64,000 nucleotides of DNA from Odontocerum albicorne (taxonomy: Eukaryota; Arthropoda; Insecta; Trichoptera; Odontoceridae), in the NCBI GenBank assembly GCA_949825065.1, contig OX463845.1, forward strand, positions 22,541,159 through 22,605,158. Direction: 5' to 3'. The notes beneath the pieces were generated by a model. That model was not told the origin of the DNA. It did no database searches and was given only the letters and a program-made list of their open reading frames with translations. Positions 60,935 through 64,000 of the stretch are shown here, piece by piece. The first letter of the stretch is position 1; every line of letters starts with the position of its first letter. The translations under genes were made by a program, and so were the position numbers.

Positions 60935-61240
60935 CCGAGGTTTGTAAGGAAGACGCTTGACTTCCACCAGGGAGTTTCAGGTATGATTCCTGATAGTACC
61001 CGAAAAAAAAAAATATAAAAGGGTCCAGTCTAGTAAGAAGAGTTCGCCTAGTAACAGACCTCACACGCGTTCGAGGTATGCGAGTGTTGTAAATTCACGT
61101 GCGAAAATATTGATAACACCTGCGATTGCTTGAAGGATCAATTAATAGCACCGAAGACAATGTCCAGACTCTTCAATATGTCTGAATCACCAATTCGGAT
61201 AAATCGAAAGGTATCATACGAATGAATGAATGAATTTATT
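60935..61240 (+). repeat. tRNA-derived SINE, family C, second copy
   Basis: CACCAGGGAGTTTCAGGTATGATTCC (head and box B part) is followed by AAGAGTTCGCCTAGTAACAG, GGTATGCGAGTGTTGTAAAT, AATATGTCTGAATCACCAAT and a tail of (GAAT)n. It corresponds to 48150-48445. Confidence 0.65.
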
Positions 61241-61880
61241 GAATTGAGCTCACAAATTTTCTTTTGTGAATTTAAAAAAAAACGTTGTTAAGCTGACATT
61301 GTATTACGGAAAAACTCTGTATATAGTAAGTCATCTAGTTAATATTATTGACTTTTTTATAATTTCACAGCCTCTATATTTTCCCCTTTCCCAGCTTGCT
61401 TATCCATTTCCATAATCTGGTGGTATTATATGATAAATCGTTTTTTTTTTCTATTATGCATTTATCTTGTGTGTGTCTTTTATATTATATTATTTTAAAT
61501 TAAATGAGTTTGCAATAATTTATATACTAAAATAAGTTTTAATTTTTATTAAACAATAGAGCTCGTTTATAAATGTCATTGGACAAATCATTTAAGTTTA
61601 TGTAATAAAATACATAAACAGTTAATAGATAATCGTTTACCATTAATTTTATACAAGAGAAAGTAAAATGTCAAAGCAAGTTATTTCTTGTCGGCTTATT
61701 ATTAAAACAAATTATTATTCGAAAGAAGTTGCGAATGACTGAAACTATTAATTATTTTTATGCGTTAAATATTTTTTCGATGGTGAATTATCGCATAAAA
61801 AGATGACGTGATGGCGGACCGTTCAGGTTAAGGAGATAAATTAATACTTTCTATGGGAATCGCAGTCAAACAAGTGACCA
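61241..61880. other. AT-rich spacer, nothing recognised
   Basis: No supported feature. Confidence 0.5.
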
Positions 61881-61882
61881 TT

Positions 61883-61972
61883 TCAACCACCAAAGCCATT
61901 TAAACTACCAAAGCCAATTCAACTACCAAAGCCAATTCAACTACCAAAGCCATTTCAACTACCAAAGCTAAA
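61883..61972. repeat. 18-bp tandem repeat, five units
   Basis: Five units of TCAACTACCAAAGCCAAT-like sequence at 61883, 61901, 61919, 61937 and 61955. The unit is a multiple of three (repeat STTKAN in one frame), but the frame is not open on either side. Confidence 0.9.
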
Positions 61973-62164
61973 GCAGCTTTTTATGAAACGAAAAATATCA
62001 GTGAGGACTTTGACACCTAATTCCTCATACCGTACCGAGATTGTCACGTTACACTAGATTTTTTATTAAAATATGCAGAAACATAAAAGTATCTAATCTA
62101 ATGGTTACAGGAAAGTGGCCCAATCATCGCTTTCGTATTCCGATACCAATTTTATATACTTGTG

Positions 62165-62240
62165 ATCTGTGAATAATAGAGAGTTCAAATCCCGAGTTAG
62201 AGCGCTCGCGCAGCGCCGTTGAGAAGAGTCGACTATCTAA
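62165..62240 (-). repeat. SINE family B head fragment, inverted
   Basis: The reverse complement reads GTCGACTCTTCTCAACGGCG, then CTCTAACTCGGGATTTGAAC, then TCTATTATTCACAG. This is the same order as 54190-54240. Confidence 0.5.
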
Positions 62241-62242
62241 AC

Positions 62243-62290
62243 CAGGCCTGGCCAACCCGCGGCGCCCTTACATGCGGCCCGCGGTCATAT
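62243..62290 (+). mobile_element. hAT-like terminus
   Basis: CAGGCCTGGCCAACCCGCGG begins abruptly after AT-rich DNA, followed by CATGCGGCCCGCGG. This start is typical of hAT-type terminal repeats. A matching opposite end could not be found by eye within the next 600 bp, so the element is truncated or its other end is diverged. Confidence 0.5.
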
Positions 62291-62845
62291 ATGACGAATA
62301 ATGTTTTTTTTAAGTATCGGGTACTTCAGAATGTATTTAAAATCACATTTAAGTAATTAAAACCAATAACGTTTCTATAATTACGTGAAAAACACGAAAT
62401 GCATAAATTCTGCTGGTTTATATTTCCAGCGCATAACTTCTCGCTCGTTAAGCGTTCGAGAACTCGTAGTCTGCTTGCAGCGCCGCCACGGGCAGCCGCA
62501 TGTCATTTTTGTAACTACTCAGTTATTTATTTAAAATAAAATTTGTAATATTATTTGATTTATGTGTCTTAATTAATAATTTTGGTTGTTAAAACTATTT
62601 TTTTTTATTGTTAAAAGTATTTTATGTTTATTACTATACAAATACATTTTTTTGTTGGTTCAATGCGTGTTTTCTTTTCACATCTGGTTGTATTGTTTTT
62701 TTTTTTTCACAATTACCCCGATTGAATGCTTTCAGATTACCTCTGCATTCAAATTATTTATTGTACTTACAAAAAAATCAATAAGTATAAAATTCGTTGT
62801 ACATAATAAAAGAATGTTATTATTTTTGTATAATGCATGTATATG
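62291..62845. other. Possible body of the hAT-like element; otherwise AT-rich
   Basis: 62450-62500 is GC-rich (CAGCGCCGCCACGGGCAGCC) and may be part of the same element. The rest is AT-rich with no coding signal. Confidence 0.35.
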
Positions 62846-62847
62846 TA

Positions 62848-64000
62848 CATTGGTCTGTAAATATGAAACCGGATTTTTTTTATAGAAAATTCACATTTAT
62901 TGTATGAAAATGGTGAAAAATATTTTATTCAAAGTATTGCCCATCGCAAGCTACACATTTTTCCCATTTCTCTGGCAATTTGTGAATACCACGCCAAAAA
63001 AACTGTTGCTCTTTTGAGGCAAACCAATCATTGAGCCATTTTCGTACATTTTCGTAAGAAGTGAAGCGCTGTTCAGCAAGTGCGTGTCCTATCGATGCAA
63101 ATAAGTAGTAATCGGATGGAGCCAAGTCTGGTGAGTAAGCCGCATGCGAAAGTATTCGCCAACTAAACGCCTCAATCATTTCCTTGACCGGTTCGGCTGT
63201 GTGCTATGGTGCATTATCATGAAGCAAAATCACTTTGTGTTGACTCTTTTGATATTCTGGTCGTTTTTCACGCAATGCTTGGTTCAAATTCATCATTTGT
63301 TGTCGGTAGCGTTTATTATTAACAGTTTCACCAGGTTTTAGCAGCTCATAATAGATAACACCCTTTTGATCCCATCGAACACAGAGCATTGTCTTCCGTC
63401 CATAGCGATTTGGCCTTGCAGTCGATGTCGCTGGTTTGCTTGGAGTTACCCATGATCTTTTACGCTTAGAATTTTCGAAATATATCCATTTTTCATCGCC
63501 AATCACAATTCGATGGGAAAATGATTTTCTTTTGTACCTGGCGAGCAGCATTTCGCAAGTGGTTTTTCGGTTTTCCTGCTGTCTTTTTCGGTTTTCATTC
63601 AGTTCATGTGGAACCCATTTTCCCACCTTCTGGATCTTTCCACTGGCTTTCAAACGTATGGAGACGGCTTCTCGTGTCACATTTAATTGATCCGCGAGTT
63701 GTTGTTGCGTTTGAGCGTCATCCTCATCCGACAATGCTTGCAATTCGGCGTCTTCAAACTTTATCGGTGGTCTTCTACGTTCTTCGTTTCTCACGTCAAA
63801 ATCGCCAATTTGGAATTTTTTAAACCACTCAAAGCACTGTGATTCACCAAGAACATGCTCACCGTTAGCTTTGACAAGCATTCGATGCGATTCTGCAGCA
63901 GTTTTCTTCAAATGGTAACAGAAAATCAATACTGTCCGCAAATCGTAGTTTTCAGGCACAAAAACAGATATGTTCAACGCCATGAAAACATATGTTATGT
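62848..64000 (-). mobile_element. Mos1-like (mauritiana-type) mariner, runs past the right edge
   Basis: The 3' end is probably at about 62848: a terminal-repeat-like CATTGGTCTGTAAATATGAA then ACCGGATTT, with TA at 62846-62847. The transposase runs on the minus strand to its ATG at 63981-63983, and the 5' terminus lies beyond 64000. AATAAA is present 3' of the stop. Confidence 0.75.
62925..63983 (-). pseudogene. Mos1-like transposase, nearly complete, one in-frame stop
   Basis: About 350 codons. The N-terminal part has VPENYDLRTVLIFCYHLKKT (residues 9-28) as a first helix-turn-helix. Next comes ESQCFEWFKKFQIGDFDVRN (47-66) and then NVTREAVSIRLKASGKIQ as a second. The catalytic residues are D in VIGDEKWIYFEN (first), D in LLHDNAP (second), and D in YSPDLAPSDYYLFASI (third). 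A TAG at about 63202-63204 replaces the Ser that normally follows HDNAP, and after it the frame is open again to the normal C-terminus (VACDGQYFE). Length and motifs match mauritiana-type mariners. It would be read as two pieces (259 and 84 aa) unless the stop is suppressed. Confidence 0.9.

Noticed and set aside
61883..61972. 18-bp tandem repeat as part of a repetitive protein
   Set aside because: The frame that gives STTKAN repeats has stops close by on both sides, so no coding context supports it.

Overview
The window is AT-rich eukaryotic DNA that looks like an arthropod, most likely insect, intergenic or intronic desert. I infer this from the transposon content: mariner elements of several lineages, a piggyBac element with TTAA ends, a hAT miniature element, RTE-type and other insect-style LINE reverse transcriptases, and tRNA-derived SINEs. 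I found no convincing host protein-coding gene and no rRNA or functional tRNA gene. The species cannot be fixed from what I can see. A 200-base run of N at 27828-28027 shows this is a scaffolded assembly.

Layout. 1-2.6 kb: an antisense LINE tail next to a decayed RTE copy. 3.5-6 kb: SINE pieces and a fossil mariner. 6.9-14.2 kb: several decayed LINE copies, one inserted inside another, plus SINEs. 15.1 kb: a 213-bp inverted repeat with hammerhead-like motifs. 16-20 kb: three degenerate tandem arrays. 21.7-24 kb: a GC-rich patch, a 22-bp array and a hAT MITE with its target duplication. 24.4-26.3 kb: LINE pieces around a second inverted repeat with a degenerate hammerhead-like fold. 27.5-31.8 kb: a long-ORF RTE copy embedded in giant (TA)n arrays. 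37.0-37.9 kb: a deleted mariner with perfect ends. 39.1-39.8 kb: an RTE fragment split by (AT)68. 42.5-45.1 kb: a complete piggyBac element. 52.5-53.7 kb: a complete but broken mariner. 55.4-57.2 kb: a LINE holding a SINE piece and a mariner. 62.2 kb: a hAT end. 62.8-64 kb: a Mos1-like mariner running off the right edge.

Function. The only protein-coding unit that looks intact is the piggyBac transposase (575 aa, DDD triad, cysteine-rich tail), flanked by perfect 13-bp inverted repeats, TTAA and palindromic subterminal repeats. The RTE ORF (about 855 codons) is open but has lost its endonuclease N-terminus. All other coding remnants carry stops, frameshifts or deletions. The structures most worth following are the RTE/(TA)n association, the two inverted repeats with ribozyme-like cores, the piggyBac element, and an over-represented 8-mer (TACTCGTA) scattered through the window.
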